DNA of 64,000 nt from Hymenobacter plasmatis (GCF_020711255.1 NZ_JAJFAW010000005.1:186001-250000), one strand, 5' to 3'; positions 43,839 to 52,538 are shown, counted from the stretch's first letter. Made by a program: numbers and translations. The notes: generated by a model not told the origin, from the sequence alone.

Positions 43839-44327
43839 ATGACTGGAAAGCTACTGCTAGGCAAAAGATTGTTGCTGGGCGCCCTTGTGCTTAGCTCAAC
43901 GGGCTACTTGCAAGGCTGCCAGCCCGCGGCTTATGCGCACCGCAGCAACGCCCCGGCCGAGGTAGCCGCCATCCGGAATGTGCTAACCACGCAAACCGCC
44001 GCCTGGAATAAAGGCGACATCCCCGGCTTCATGCAGGGCTATTGGAAGTCCGACTCGCTGGTGTTTCTCGGCCGCAAGGGCCCCACGTACGGCTGGCAGC
44101 AAACGCTGGATAACTACCGCAAGAACTACCCCGATGCCGCCGCAATGGGCCAATTAGATTTTAGCGGCTTGCGCATAACGATGCTGGCACCCACCGCCGC
44201 CCAGGTAATTGGGCACTGGCACCTGGCCCGGCCTACCGCGGGCGACGTGGGTGGCTTCTTCCTGCTGGTGCTACGGAAGATTGACGGCCAATGGGTAGTA
44301 GCAGCCGACCATACGAACAGCCAGTAA
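43839..44327 (+). CDS. NTF2-like (DUF4440) predicted lipoprotein
   Basis: 162 residues. A basic start and hydrophobic run end in a lipobox LQGC (C27). The rest shows the NTF2-fold pattern: a helix VAAIRNVLTTQTAAWNKGD, FMQGYWKSDSLVFLGRKGPTYGWQQTLDNYRKNYPD, strands and an ending LRKIDGQWVVAADHTNSQ. This DUF4440 subgroup is frequent in Bacteroidetes with no assigned function. It starts two bases after mtgA, implying a shared transcript and a possible cell-wall link. Confidence 0.8.
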   Translation: MTGKLLLGKRLLLGALVLSSTGYLQGCQPAAYAHRSNAPAEVAAIRNVLTTQTAAWNKGDIPGFMQGYWKSDSLVFLGRKGPTYGWQQTLDNYRKNYPDAAAMGQLDFSGLRITMLAPTAAQVIGHWHLARPTAGDVGGFFLLVLRKIDGQWVVAADHTNSQ

Positions 44328-44395
44328 AGAATTTAAAGATTGACTTCCAGATTGGCTTAGTGACTGAATTGAAAAAATTATGAATTTCAGAACCT

Positions 44396-45523
44396 TTACT
44401 TAGTGACTCCCTGATTTACACCTTTAATTAACCCTAAACTAGCAGCGTGCGCGGCAGCTGAGGCATAATCGGCCACGAGCAACATGGGTACGCCTTCGCC
44501 TTTAAGGGCTTCGGAGATGGGGCCCACAAGCAGGGCGCGGGCGGGTACTTGCACATCGCGGATGTAGACGGCCTTGATGCGGCCGGGGTGTCGGCGAACT
44601 ACTTCGCGGTAAATGCGCGCGTCTTCCTGGCCACTGTCGCCGAGCAGCACGAAGGGCAGGTGGGGATAAGTGTTGAGCACATCGTCGATTTCGTGCAGCT
44701 TGTGGGCGAAGTGAATGGCTGCCGAGCCGGTGACGCCGGGCGGGGGCGTGGTTTTGGGACGGGCAATGCTCAAATCGCGCAGCAGGAGCGGGCCGGGCGG
44801 CATTTCGTGGATGCCCAGGAACTCATCGAGTACATCGTACAGGTTCCAGGGGCTGCTGCTGACGTAGAAAAACGGGTTGTCGGGCTGGCCGGTGCGGCCG
44901 CGCTGCAGGCTGCGGTAAAAATCCGCTACTCCCACAAAGGGCAGGCGGGAATGGGCGTTGCTGAGCAGGGTGCGCCCCAGCATTTTCAGCACGTTGGTGG
45001 CGCTGGTTTCAAATACCGTGTCGTCGAGGTCGCTGATAACGCCGAACTCGGCGCTGGGGGGCGGCACCAGCACTTTGGCCGCCGCCTGCACCGTGGGCAG
45101 CGGCAGCCGAAAGTGCGGGGGCAGCCGCGATACCCGCACGGGCACTGGGTACCAGAGGTAGGCCACGGGCTCGGGCAGTGCCTTGGGCTCGATGATGAGC
45201 GTGAAATAGCCCTCGTCGTCGGTTGTGACGAGGTTCTGACTGCCGTCGGGCATCTCCGCTACCAGGTCGGCGCCAGGCACTTCGCGGCTGTTGAAGCGGC
45301 GCACCATGCTCTGGAAATTGCGCCAGCGCGAGTCCGTAGCGGTTTGGGCGGCGATGCCGCGGTCGGCCAGCAGGCGGCCCTTGATGTAGAATTTGGCGGC
45401 CGTGCCGTAGCTCCGGTAGGCGTCGAGCTGCAGGGGCCGCAGCCAGCCCCGCTGCGCCGTGAAGCGGGTGACGAGGTGGTCTGACCATTCGGTGAAGGAG
45501 GAAAGGGCATCGAGCAGCTTCAT
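44396..45523 (-). CDS. App1-family phosphatidate phosphatase-like protein (DUF2183)
   Basis: 375 residues. An N-terminal beta-sandwich-like part (about 30-150) is followed by a HAD-like catalytic domain with SDLDDTVFET (D165 and D167 of DxDxT) and FVLLGDSGQEDARIY, the acidic motif. This matches bacterial homologues of yeast App1, a Mg-dependent phosphatidate phosphatase. No signal peptide. The -7 element TAGGTTTG ends four bases before the ATG, so the mRNA may be leaderless. It is divergent from topoisomerase IB. Confidence 0.88.
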   Translation of the reverse strand: MKLLDALSSFTEWSDHLVTRFTAQRGWLRPLQLDAYRSYGTAAKFYIKGRLLADRGIAAQTATDSRWRNFQSMVRRFNSREVPGADLVAEMPDGSQNLVTTDDEGYFTLIIEPKALPEPVAYLWYPVPVRVSRLPPHFRLPLPTVQAAAKVLVPPPSAEFGVISDLDDTVFETSATNVLKMLGRTLLSNAHSRLPFVGVADFYRSLQRGRTGQPDNPFFYVSSSPWNLYDVLDEFLGIHEMPPGPLLLRDLSIARPKTTPPPGVTGSAAIHFAHKLHEIDDVLNTYPHLPFVLLGDSGQEDARIYREVVRRHPGRIKAVYIRDVQVPARALLVGPISEALKGEGVPMLLVADYASAAAHAASLGLIKGVNQGVTK

Positions 45524-45527
45524 GGGG

Positions 45528-45535
45528 CAAACCTA
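45528..45535 (-). promoter_or_regulatory. -7 element TAGGTTTG four bases before the App1-like ATG
   Basis: Exact TAnnTTTG match on the minus strand, then CCCC and the ATG. Same arrangement as at mtgA. Confidence 0.5.
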
Positions 45536-45627
45536 CGGCCGTGGGCGAGAATGCCTCAAAATGGCCGCCAAAAGGCCAGTTGCGTAGAATGGCCATTCCC
45601 GATTAAGCGGGCCCATCTCCTCCTTCC

Positions 45628-46737
45628 ATGCCGACTGCCACCGCTCCCCGCTCCAAAACCCGTAAAAAAGCGCTTGTGCCCCAAGATGAGGCGCATATCG
45701 TGTACAAAGACCCGGCCCGGCAAGCCCAGATGGCCGGTTTGCGCTATGCCACCGACCAGGCCGCGGGCATCAGCCGAAAAACGACGCGGGCCGGCAACTT
45801 TACGTACCACGATGCCCAGGGCCACAAAATAACCGACCCTAAAACGCTGGAGCGCATTGTAAGCTTCGTGATTCCGCCGGCCTGGGCGGACGTGTGGATT
45901 GCGGCCTCGCCCACCGCCCACCTGCAGGTGACTGGGCGCGACAGCCTGGGGCGGAAGCAGTACCGCTACCATCCGGCCTGGGACGAAATGCGCAGCCTCA
46001 CCAAATTCTCACGCCTCCGCACGTTTGGCGAGAAACTGGCTGCGCTGCGGGAACAGCTCAACAAAGACCTGCGCCGCCCCACGCTGGACCGCGAAAAAGT
46101 GGTGGCTCTGGTGCTTACGCTCATGGACCAGTCGTTTATCCGCGTGGGCAACAAGGAGTACGCCAAAAAGAACAACAGCTACGGCCTGACCACCTTGCGC
46201 GACAAGCACGTGGCGATAGAAGGCGCCGACGTTAATTTCAGCTTCATCGGCAAAAAGGGCGTGCCGCACGACGTGACCGTGCATGATGTTCGGCTGGCCC
46301 GGCTCGTGCGCAAGTGCAAGGAAATTCCGGGGCAGCACTTGTTCCAGTATTACTCTGCCGATGGCCAGCGCCACGCACTGGAATCGGGCGATGTGAACGA
46401 GTACCTGCACCGGCATACGGGCCTGGCGCTGTCGGCCAAGGACTTCCGGACCTGGGGCGGCACCGTGAAAATGGTGGAATGCCTGGAAGGTGTGCTGCGT
46501 GAGGAGCCCGACTTAGCCCCCGAAAAAGTGATAAAGCGAGCCGTGAAGGAAGTGGCCACGGGCTTGGGCAATACTCCCACGGTCTGCTCCAAATACTACA
46601 TTCACCCACATGTAGTGGAGCTGTTCAAGTCGGGCCAGCTCATCGAATACCTGCGCCAGCACGACGCCGAAGCTGCTCTCGGAGACTTGCTTTCGCCGAT
46701 AGAACGGCTGGTGCTGAAGATGCTGGAACAGGCGTAA
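45628..46737 (+). CDS. DNA topoisomerase IB (poxvirus type)
   Basis: 369 residues. It relaxes supercoils through a 3'-phosphotyrosyl bond. The N-terminal domain (about 20-110) has ISRKTTRAGNFTYHDAQGHKITDPKTLERI. The catalytic domain has IRVGNKEYAKKNNSYGLTTLRDKHV, FSFIGKKGV, DFRTWGGTV and the tyrosine near residue 324 in SKYYIHP. This is the bacterial/poxviral Top IB family, complete. It is transcribed alone, divergent from the App1-like gene, and ends a few bases before the convergent lipoprotein gene. Confidence 0.95.
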   Translation: MPTATAPRSKTRKKALVPQDEAHIVYKDPARQAQMAGLRYATDQAAGISRKTTRAGNFTYHDAQGHKITDPKTLERIVSFVIPPAWADVWIAASPTAHLQVTGRDSLGRKQYRYHPAWDEMRSLTKFSRLRTFGEKLAALREQLNKDLRRPTLDREKVVALVLTLMDQSFIRVGNKEYAKKNNSYGLTTLRDKHVAIEGADVNFSFIGKKGVPHDVTVHDVRLARLVRKCKEIPGQHLFQYYSADGQRHALESGDVNEYLHRHTGLALSAKDFRTWGGTVKMVECLEGVLREEPDLAPEKVIKRAVKEVATGLGNTPTVCSKYYIHPHVVELFKSGQLIEYLRQHDAEAALGDLLSPIERLVLKMLEQA

Positions 46738-46746
46738 GCCGGGCCG

Positions 46747-48309
46747 TTATTCCTCGGGGAGCTTGTCGTAAGCGCGCTTGGCGGGCGCGCTGCCTTCGTG
46801 GAATTGTACGCTTGGGCTGGATTGGCCCGTTAGTGTATCGGTACCTGTGCCCCCGTAAATGCGGATGCGTGGCTGCCGTGGGGCTTTAGCACCGTGCTGT
46901 TCAATAATGAAAGCGTCGTCTCCGCCGAGGCCTTCAAGTTGAATGAGCTTGGTTTCGGCAGGGAAAAACGCGCGACGATAAATGCGGTTCGGGCTGCTAG
47001 CCGCAGTGGGTTGGGCTGAAAACACGGCGACCACGGTGGAGTCGGGGTAACGGTGCACCTCAAACCGCTCGGCCAGCGCCGTGCCACCTACCACGGGCCG
47101 CCGGGCCAGCTGCCGGTAGAAGGCCTCGGCTAATGCGGGCAGCTCGGTGCGGCGGGCCTGCAGGGCGGCAATGGTGGCCTGGCCTTCGAGGGCAAAAGCC
47201 GCGGGCGGCATTCGGTGCACGGCCCGCGCGATGAGCGAGTCGGGCAGCTGTCGCTGCATGGCTTGGGCCGTGGCAGAAAATTGAGCTAAAGAAAGTTGAT
47301 TCAGGCCCCGCGTATCCAAGTAATGCCCGGATGATAACAAGTTAGCGGCCTTGGGATAGCGTGGGCCAAAGCTGGTCCAGTGCCGCAGGGCCAGATGGCC
47401 CACCAGCCAGCCCAACAGACCGTCGTCGAGGCGGTAAAAGACCATGTCTCTGTCTTTGGGCAATGGCGATAGCTGGCTGACCCCGGATGCCGAAGGGGAA
47501 CTCACGGCCCAATTCCACTGGCCGGGGTGGCGGTCCCAGTCGCCCAGCCAGCCATCCAGCAACCGTGCCTGCAGCAGCGCCAGCTGGTTGAGCTGCCGGG
47601 CGGGGCTCTTGAAGGCAGTTTCGAATGCTTCGATGCTGCTCAAAACCGTTCGTGGGCTACGGGCGGCTGGCCCCGATTCAACCGCAAACTTTTCTTCCAG
47701 GAAGGCCAGCTGGCCCCGAAAGAGGCGCAAGGAATCCGACTGAAAAGCGGGGTCGTCGGGCCGCACGTAGTAGAGGCGCGGCGTGGCCCGCGGTACGCCT
47801 ACGGCTTGGGCCAGGGGCGGCACCACGAGGGCTGCATAAGGGTTGGTGGCCGATACGTTATCGCGCAGAGCATTAACCAGGAAAGTGCCGCGCAGCACTT
47901 TCGGCGTGGCCCGAATGGGGTCTTTGTCGACGGTGCGCAGCACAAACGCCTCGCCCTCATGCGCCGTCAATGTCAAGGAGGTACTATTGAAGCCGCCGCC
48001 TACTTTGCCGGAGGTTAAGCCGCCCGGCTTCGCCTGCGGCAGCCGAAGCACGGGCACCGTAACTGGGGCCGCCCAGACGGGCCGGTGGTGCTGGCCCACC
48101 AGGGTCATGTACAAGCGGCTATGCCGGGCATATTGGCGGCCGGCCGTGGCCCCGCGCACGCTGTCAGCGCTTGCGGGCAGGGGTTGAGCCAGAGCCGAAT
48201 CGGGCCGGGCGTCGGGTTGAAAAAACTGTTTGCGGACGCAGCCAGATGCTACCAGGAGCCCGGCCCAGGAACCCAGTATCAGAAACGAAGAAGGTAAGCG
48301 AAGCTGCAT
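46747..48309 (-). CDS. Lipoprotein with kinase-like block, paralog 1 of 3
   Basis: 520 residues from the ATG at 48309; a second in-frame ATG lies at 48369. The signal ends in a lipobox ASGC (C24), so the protein is predicted to be lipid-anchored. It shares these parts with the two next genes: a tryptophan-rich opening (HRPVWAAPVTVPVLRL), a glycine-rich turn (VGGGFNSTSLTL), FVLRTVDKDP with conserved K129, a long helical segment, ARLLDGWLGDWDRHPGQW (D259-R-H), KDRD (285-288), RLDDGL (DDG 295-297) and an end GLGGDDAF / GGTGTDTL. The DRH then DDG order resembles FAM20 and HipA-type kinases. Function unknown; the comparison is by eye. Confidence 0.75.
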   Translation of the reverse strand: MQLRLPSSFLILGSWAGLLVASGCVRKQFFQPDARPDSALAQPLPASADSVRGATAGRQYARHSRLYMTLVGQHHRPVWAAPVTVPVLRLPQAKPGGLTSGKVGGGFNSTSLTLTAHEGEAFVLRTVDKDPIRATPKVLRGTFLVNALRDNVSATNPYAALVVPPLAQAVGVPRATPRLYYVRPDDPAFQSDSLRLFRGQLAFLEEKFAVESGPAARSPRTVLSSIEAFETAFKSPARQLNQLALLQARLLDGWLGDWDRHPGQWNWAVSSPSASGVSQLSPLPKDRDMVFYRLDDGLLGWLVGHLALRHWTSFGPRYPKAANLLSSGHYLDTRGLNQLSLAQFSATAQAMQRQLPDSLIARAVHRMPPAAFALEGQATIAALQARRTELPALAEAFYRQLARRPVVGGTALAERFEVHRYPDSTVVAVFSAQPTAASSPNRIYRRAFFPAETKLIQLEGLGGDDAFIIEQHGAKAPRQPRIRIYGGTGTDTLTGQSSPSVQFHEGSAPAKRAYDKLPEE

Positions 48310-48389
48310 CAAGGGGATAGGAGGCCAATACGGTCGGGCATTCAACGAGGGTGGGCCAAAAAAGGCCATCTGGTACGGCGGGGAGGTAG

Positions 48390-50003
48390 CTAGTCGTCGT
48401 TCAGGCGGTCGTAGGCCCGTCGCTTCTTTTTGGGCAGCTGGGGCCGGCTGGCGGCGGCCGCTGTCATATCGGAAGCCTCATCGAACACTTTTAAGCGCCG
48501 CCCATTGCCTTGCAGGTGCAGCTGGTCGTGGCCCGCGCCGCCGTATAGCAGCAGTGTGATGGGCTTGCCGGCGCCCGTGCTTGTTACCTCAAATACGTCG
48601 TCGCCGCCCAAGCCATCCAGGCTCAGCTCATGGGTTTCGGTGGTGAAATAGGTGCGCCGGAAACGGAGCGAATCGCCGGGGGTGAGCTTGCCCAGCACGG
48701 GCGAAAAAACGCGCACCGTGGTCGAATCCCGGTAGCGGTGCACCACAAACCTTTCGGCCTGGGCCGTGCCGCCCAGCACCGGCTCGCGGGCCAGGCTTAG
48801 GTAAAAGGCTTCGGCGGCCTGGGACAAGGTTTGGCGGCGGGTTTTGAGGGCGCTGCCGATACGCGGGCCTTCCAGGGCAAACACCGCGGGCGGCAGCCGG
48901 TGCATGGCGCGGTCAATGAGCGAATCGGGCAGGCGCCGCTGCAAATCGGCGGCCATGCGCAGGAAGTCGGCGCGCGTCATTTGCGACAGCCCCCGCTGGT
49001 CGATGAAGATGGCCTGCTTCACGAGGCCCGGAACATAGCCGTAGCTGGGCTTGAAGGTGTGAAACTGGGGGGCAATGAAACGCCGGCTGGCCAGCCACGG
49101 CATCAGGCCATCATCAAACAGAAAGTATACCTGGTCGCGGTCTTTGGGAATGGCCCGGTAGCGCACCCTGCCGCCATTTTCTTGGAACGCTGCCCAGGTC
49201 CATTGACCCTCGTGCCGGTCCCAGTCGCCGAGCCAGACATCGAGCAAGCGCGCGCGGAGAAAGGCCGGCTGGTCGATGGCGTAGGAAGGATGGGTATACA
49301 CCTTCTTGAGCATGTCTTCGCCGCCCAAAAACTCGGTGGCGTTGGCCAGGTCCGGGGTGCGCGAGGCCAGCGCCTCATACTTTTCTTCGAGCAGCGCCAC
49401 TTTGCCCTGAAACCGGGCCGACATGCTGCCTAGACCGGTTTCGTCCTGCCGCACATACACGAGGCGCGGCCGGGTGTGGGGTACGCCCACGGCCTGCGCA
49501 AAGGGCGGCACCGTGAGGGCGCCGTACGGAATGGTAGCCGAGGTGGCGTCGCGCACGGCATTCAGCACAAACGTGTTCCGTAGCACCTTGGGCAAGGTTC
49601 TGCTGGGCTCCTTGTCCAGGGCACGCAGGGCGTATTCGCGCCCTTGAGACCCGGCCAGCGACATGCTGATGCTTTGGTAGCCGCCGCCGGGTTTATCCGC
49701 TTTTAGCCCACCGGGAGCGGCCGTGGCCAGGTGCAGCACGGGCACTGTGGCGGGCGCGGCCCACACCGCGCGGTAGTGCCGGCCCCAAATCAGGCAATAA
49801 AGCCCCGAGTGGCGGTTGTAGTGGCGGCCGGCTACCACCCGCACCGAATCGGCGGCCGCGGGCAGGGCTTCGGTACTGCCGGGCCCGATGCGGGCATCGG
49901 GCTGAAAAAAACGCCGGCTGGCGCAGCCGCTTACTGCCAGCCCCAGCGCCAGCATCACAAGGCGCCGTGGGGAGTTGGGCAGAGGAATAAAAAAAGGACG
50001 CAT
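48390..50003 (-). CDS. Lipoprotein with kinase-like block, paralog 2 of 3
   Basis: 537 residues from the ATG at 50003. Lipobox VSGC gives C27. The same parts as paralog 1 are present: PGGGYQSISMSL (about 106-117), YALRALDKEP with K131, the helical VPPFAQAVGVPHTRPRLVYV, FLRARLLDVWLGDWDRHEGQW (DRH at 262-264), RYRAIPKDRDQVYFLFDDGL (DRD 288-290; DDG 297-299) and GLGGDDVF / GGAGHDQL near the end. It ends YDRLNDD; in larger Bacteroidetes homologues known to me from memory, a beta-barrel follows near here, so these may be barrel-less forms. It lies 80 bases upstream of paralog 1 on the same strand and is divergent from paralog 3. Confidence 0.75.
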   Translation of the reverse strand: MRPFFIPLPNSPRRLVMLALGLAVSGCASRRFFQPDARIGPGSTEALPAAADSVRVVAGRHYNRHSGLYCLIWGRHYRAVWAAPATVPVLHLATAAPGGLKADKPGGGYQSISMSLAGSQGREYALRALDKEPSRTLPKVLRNTFVLNAVRDATSATIPYGALTVPPFAQAVGVPHTRPRLVYVRQDETGLGSMSARFQGKVALLEEKYEALASRTPDLANATEFLGGEDMLKKVYTHPSYAIDQPAFLRARLLDVWLGDWDRHEGQWTWAAFQENGGRVRYRAIPKDRDQVYFLFDDGLMPWLASRRFIAPQFHTFKPSYGYVPGLVKQAIFIDQRGLSQMTRADFLRMAADLQRRLPDSLIDRAMHRLPPAVFALEGPRIGSALKTRRQTLSQAAEAFYLSLAREPVLGGTAQAERFVVHRYRDSTTVRVFSPVLGKLTPGDSLRFRRTYFTTETHELSLDGLGGDDVFEVTSTGAGKPITLLLYGGAGHDQLHLQGNGRRLKVFDEASDMTAAAASRPQLPKKKRRAYDRLNDD

Positions 50004-50172
50004 CCAGAAATAAAGGGAGGCACGAATGGGCCTTTAACGAAACCGTACGACAAAGGTCGGGTTAATGAATACGCGAGTATAACCGTATTCCCTTCATCTG
50101 CGGTATACGGGGGCTGCCACCTCATCGGGCGGCGGCCATTGTGGCGCTTTAGCCTTGGAGAATTTGCTGTTT
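50004..50172. other. Divergent spacer between lipoprotein paralogs 2 and 3
   Basis: 169 bases with no exact TAnnTTTG element on either strand. The stretch around 50060-50110 is AT-richer than its flanks. Possible shared control of both paralogs. Confidence 0.4.
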
Positions 50173-51783
50173 ATGCCCAGGTTGCCTGCCCTCGCCGCTT
50201 TCTTTATTCGTGGCCGGTGGTGCGCGTTGGCATTGGCCGCCACCAGCTGCACGGGGCCAGATACGCCCGGGGCACCCACACCGCATTGGGCCTCGGACTC
50301 GACCTCGGTGCGCGTAGCGGCCGGGCCCCAATATGCCCGGGGCGCGGCGTGGCGTTTTTTTTGGGGAACGCACTACCGCGATATCTGGGCCACACCCGTT
50401 ACGGCGCCGGTGCTGCGCCTGGCCACGGTGCTGCCCGGTGGGCTCACGCCTACTCGCGCGGGTGGCAGCTACCAGAGCCACACCCTGCGCCTGTGCACCG
50501 ATAACGGCCGGGAGTTCGTGCTGCGCTCCGTGGACAAAGACGCCAGCGTGGCGCTGCCGGCCGGCTGGAAACGCCGGGTATTGGGCCGGCTCATGAAGGA
50601 CCAGACCAGCGCCGCCCAGCCCTATGGCGCCTACGTGGCCGCCCAGCTGGCCGAAGCCGTGGGCGTGTACCATACCAATCCGCAGCTAATTTTCCTGCCC
50701 AACGACCGCCGCCTGGGCAAGTTTCGCGGTGGCTACGCCAATGCCCTGTACCTGCTTGAGGAACGGCCGGAAGGCAACCAGCTGGCCCTGGCTACCTTCG
50801 GCCACTCGCCCGATGTGGTGAGCACGCGGCACATGCTGGCCGATATTCACCTGCAGCCCACCGCCCAAGTGGAGGCGCGCACCTACCTGCGCGCCCGGCT
50901 GCTGGACATGTGGCTCGGCGACTGGAGCCGACGGGAAGACCAGTGGCGCTGGGCAAGCTTCCCGCAGCCGGGCCGCATTACGTACCGGCCCGTTCCGCGT
51001 GACCGGGACCAGGCTTTTTTTCTTTTCGATGACGGGCTGATTACGCGCCTTGTTTCGTGGTTTGTTCCCAAATACCACAGCTTTCACGCCACCATCCGGC
51101 CCAGCACCGTGGATGGCCTGACCACCACCGCCCGCGCCCTGGACCGCACCCTGCTCGGCACGCTCAACGCCGAAGATTTTCGCCAGCAGGCCGAATCCAT
51201 GCGCGCCAGGCTTACCGATGCCGTGATTGCCAATGCCCTGAAAGCCGGCCCCGCTGAAACGCGGGCCGCCATTGCTACTAAGCTTGGCCCCTTGCTGCGG
51301 GCCCGGCGCGAGCAGCTCCTGGAGCTGGCCCAGCGGTATTATCAAATTCTGGCCGGCGAAGCCTGGGCGGTGGGCACCGACCAAGCGGAGCGTTTCGTGA
51401 TTAGCGCTGCCGGTCCGGGCGCGCTGCGCGTGAGCATGTATGCGCGGCGCCCCGCAAAGCCGGATAGCCTGATTTCGGAACGGGTGTATAACCGGAAAGA
51501 AACCTACCAGGTGAATGTGTACGGCCTGGCCGGCGACGACATTTTTGAGCTGGTTCCACCTTTAAAGTCGGGCCAGATAGTGAATATTTTCGACGGCGCA
51601 GGCCACGACCAATTGGTAAACCCCACCCAAACCCCTTCCGCCATCGAAGACATTACCTGGTATAGCAGCTCCGATGGCAATGCCAGCCGCAACAACACCG
51701 GCCTCATCATCAAGCCCAACCCCGACGCCCAGCTCACCTCCAACTCCCTGAACTGGCTACGTCGCTACAACCTCCACGACTAG
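50173..51783 (+). CDS. Lipoprotein with kinase-like block, paralog 3, catalytic-like triad lost
   Basis: 536 residues from the ATG at 50173; an upstream TTG at 50155 is also in frame. The signal ends in a possible lipobox ATSC (C26). Glycine-rich RAGGSYQS (96-102), EFVLRSVDKD with K122, YLRARLLDMWLGDW (238-251) and RDRDQAFFLFDDGL (DRD 277-279; DDG 286-288) are kept. However, DRH is replaced by S252-R253-R254 (SRR at 50926-50934). If the family is kinase-like, this copy would be an inactive partner. The end differs from the other two and lacks their YD(K/R)L tail. Its stop shares CTAG with the convergent CrtA-like gene. Confidence 0.75.
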   Translation: MPRLPALAAFFIRGRWCALALAATSCTGPDTPGAPTPHWASDSTSVRVAAGPQYARGAAWRFFWGTHYRDIWATPVTAPVLRLATVLPGGLTPTRAGGSYQSHTLRLCTDNGREFVLRSVDKDASVALPAGWKRRVLGRLMKDQTSAAQPYGAYVAAQLAEAVGVYHTNPQLIFLPNDRRLGKFRGGYANALYLLEERPEGNQLALATFGHSPDVVSTRHMLADIHLQPTAQVEARTYLRARLLDMWLGDWSRREDQWRWASFPQPGRITYRPVPRDRDQAFFLFDDGLITRLVSWFVPKYHSFHATIRPSTVDGLTTTARALDRTLLGTLNAEDFRQQAESMRARLTDAVIANALKAGPAETRAAIATKLGPLLRARREQLLELAQRYYQILAGEAWAVGTDQAERFVISAAGPGALRVSMYARRPAKPDSLISERVYNRKETYQVNVYGLAGDDIFELVPPLKSGQIVNIFDGAGHDQLVNPTQTPSAIEDITWYSSSDGNASRNNTGLIIKPNPDAQLTSNSLNWLRRYNLHD

Positions 51784-52493
51784 CGCGGCGAGCAAAGCCC
51801 GGCCAGCGGGTCTTGCCCATCGAGGGTGCCGCTGCTGCCCAGCACCTGGAAGCGCGCAAACAGCTCTTCCGAATACCATTTTTCGCGGCGCGTGAGCTGC
51901 ATTACTTCGCGGTGCCGGGCGTCTTGGTAGGCAAACTGCCGCATGGCCTCGGCCGACTCCCACACGCTGAACGTGGCCTGCCGCACAATGGGCAACTCGC
52001 CCAGCCCAATAGCCGCGCGCACGCCCGTTGCCTGCGCCAGCGCCGCGCTCGTGGGCTCCACATATTGCCAGAAGCGAGGCGTTTTCCGCCAGCTGATGCT
52101 GGCGCGGGTGAGCACGGCCATGGGCGCGTTATCGGCCGGGAGCAGGGCGGGGGTGTAGTCGAAGGGCGCCTCGCCATCCCACAGGCCCTGCGATTTTATG
52201 GGGGCCAGCTGCACAGTCCACATCTCGGCACTGCGGTGCTGGTACTGGGCCCAGAGGGGGTGTTGGGTGAAAAACGTTTCGGCCGCGGCCGCATCGTCCC
52301 ACACGCCCATGAAACCATAGCGGGCCAGATTGGGCCAGAACCCGAAGCCATTGTGGGCGCCGCTGCCCATCAGCTTAAAAAAGCGCAGGCCGGGCACTCG
52401 CTGCAAGGGCCGGGGGGAGGTGCCCATCTGGGCGAGGCCCCAGCGGCGGTTGCCGGGTTTCAGCGTGAAAACGGTAAGGGTGGTATGCGGCAT
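51780..52493 (-). CDS. Spheroidene monooxygenase (CrtA)-like protein
   Basis: 237 residues. The pattern LTVFTLKPGNRRWGLAQMG, FKLMGSGAHNGFGFWPNLARYGFMGVWDDAAAAETFF and a second half beginning PMAVLTRASISW is that of the CrtA family, which oxidises carotenoids (spheroidene to spheroidenone in phototrophs) using heme. In pigmented Hymenobacter-type bacteria such proteins may modify carotenoids, but no other carotenoid gene is in the window. The protein has two similar dimeric-barrel-like halves. Its stop (51780-51782) overlaps the stop of lipoprotein paralog 3. Confidence 0.85.
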   Translation of the reverse strand: MPHTTLTVFTLKPGNRRWGLAQMGTSPRPLQRVPGLRFFKLMGSGAHNGFGFWPNLARYGFMGVWDDAAAAETFFTQHPLWAQYQHRSAEMWTVQLAPIKSQGLWDGEAPFDYTPALLPADNAPMAVLTRASISWRKTPRFWQYVEPTSAALAQATGVRAAIGLGELPIVRQATFSVWESAEAMRQFAYQDARHREVMQLTRREKWYSEELFARFQVLGSSGTLDGQDPLAGLCSPR

Positions 52494-52538
52494 GCAAGGA
52501 GCAGGGCTGGAATTAGCCCGCGGGTTTTAAGCAACAAA

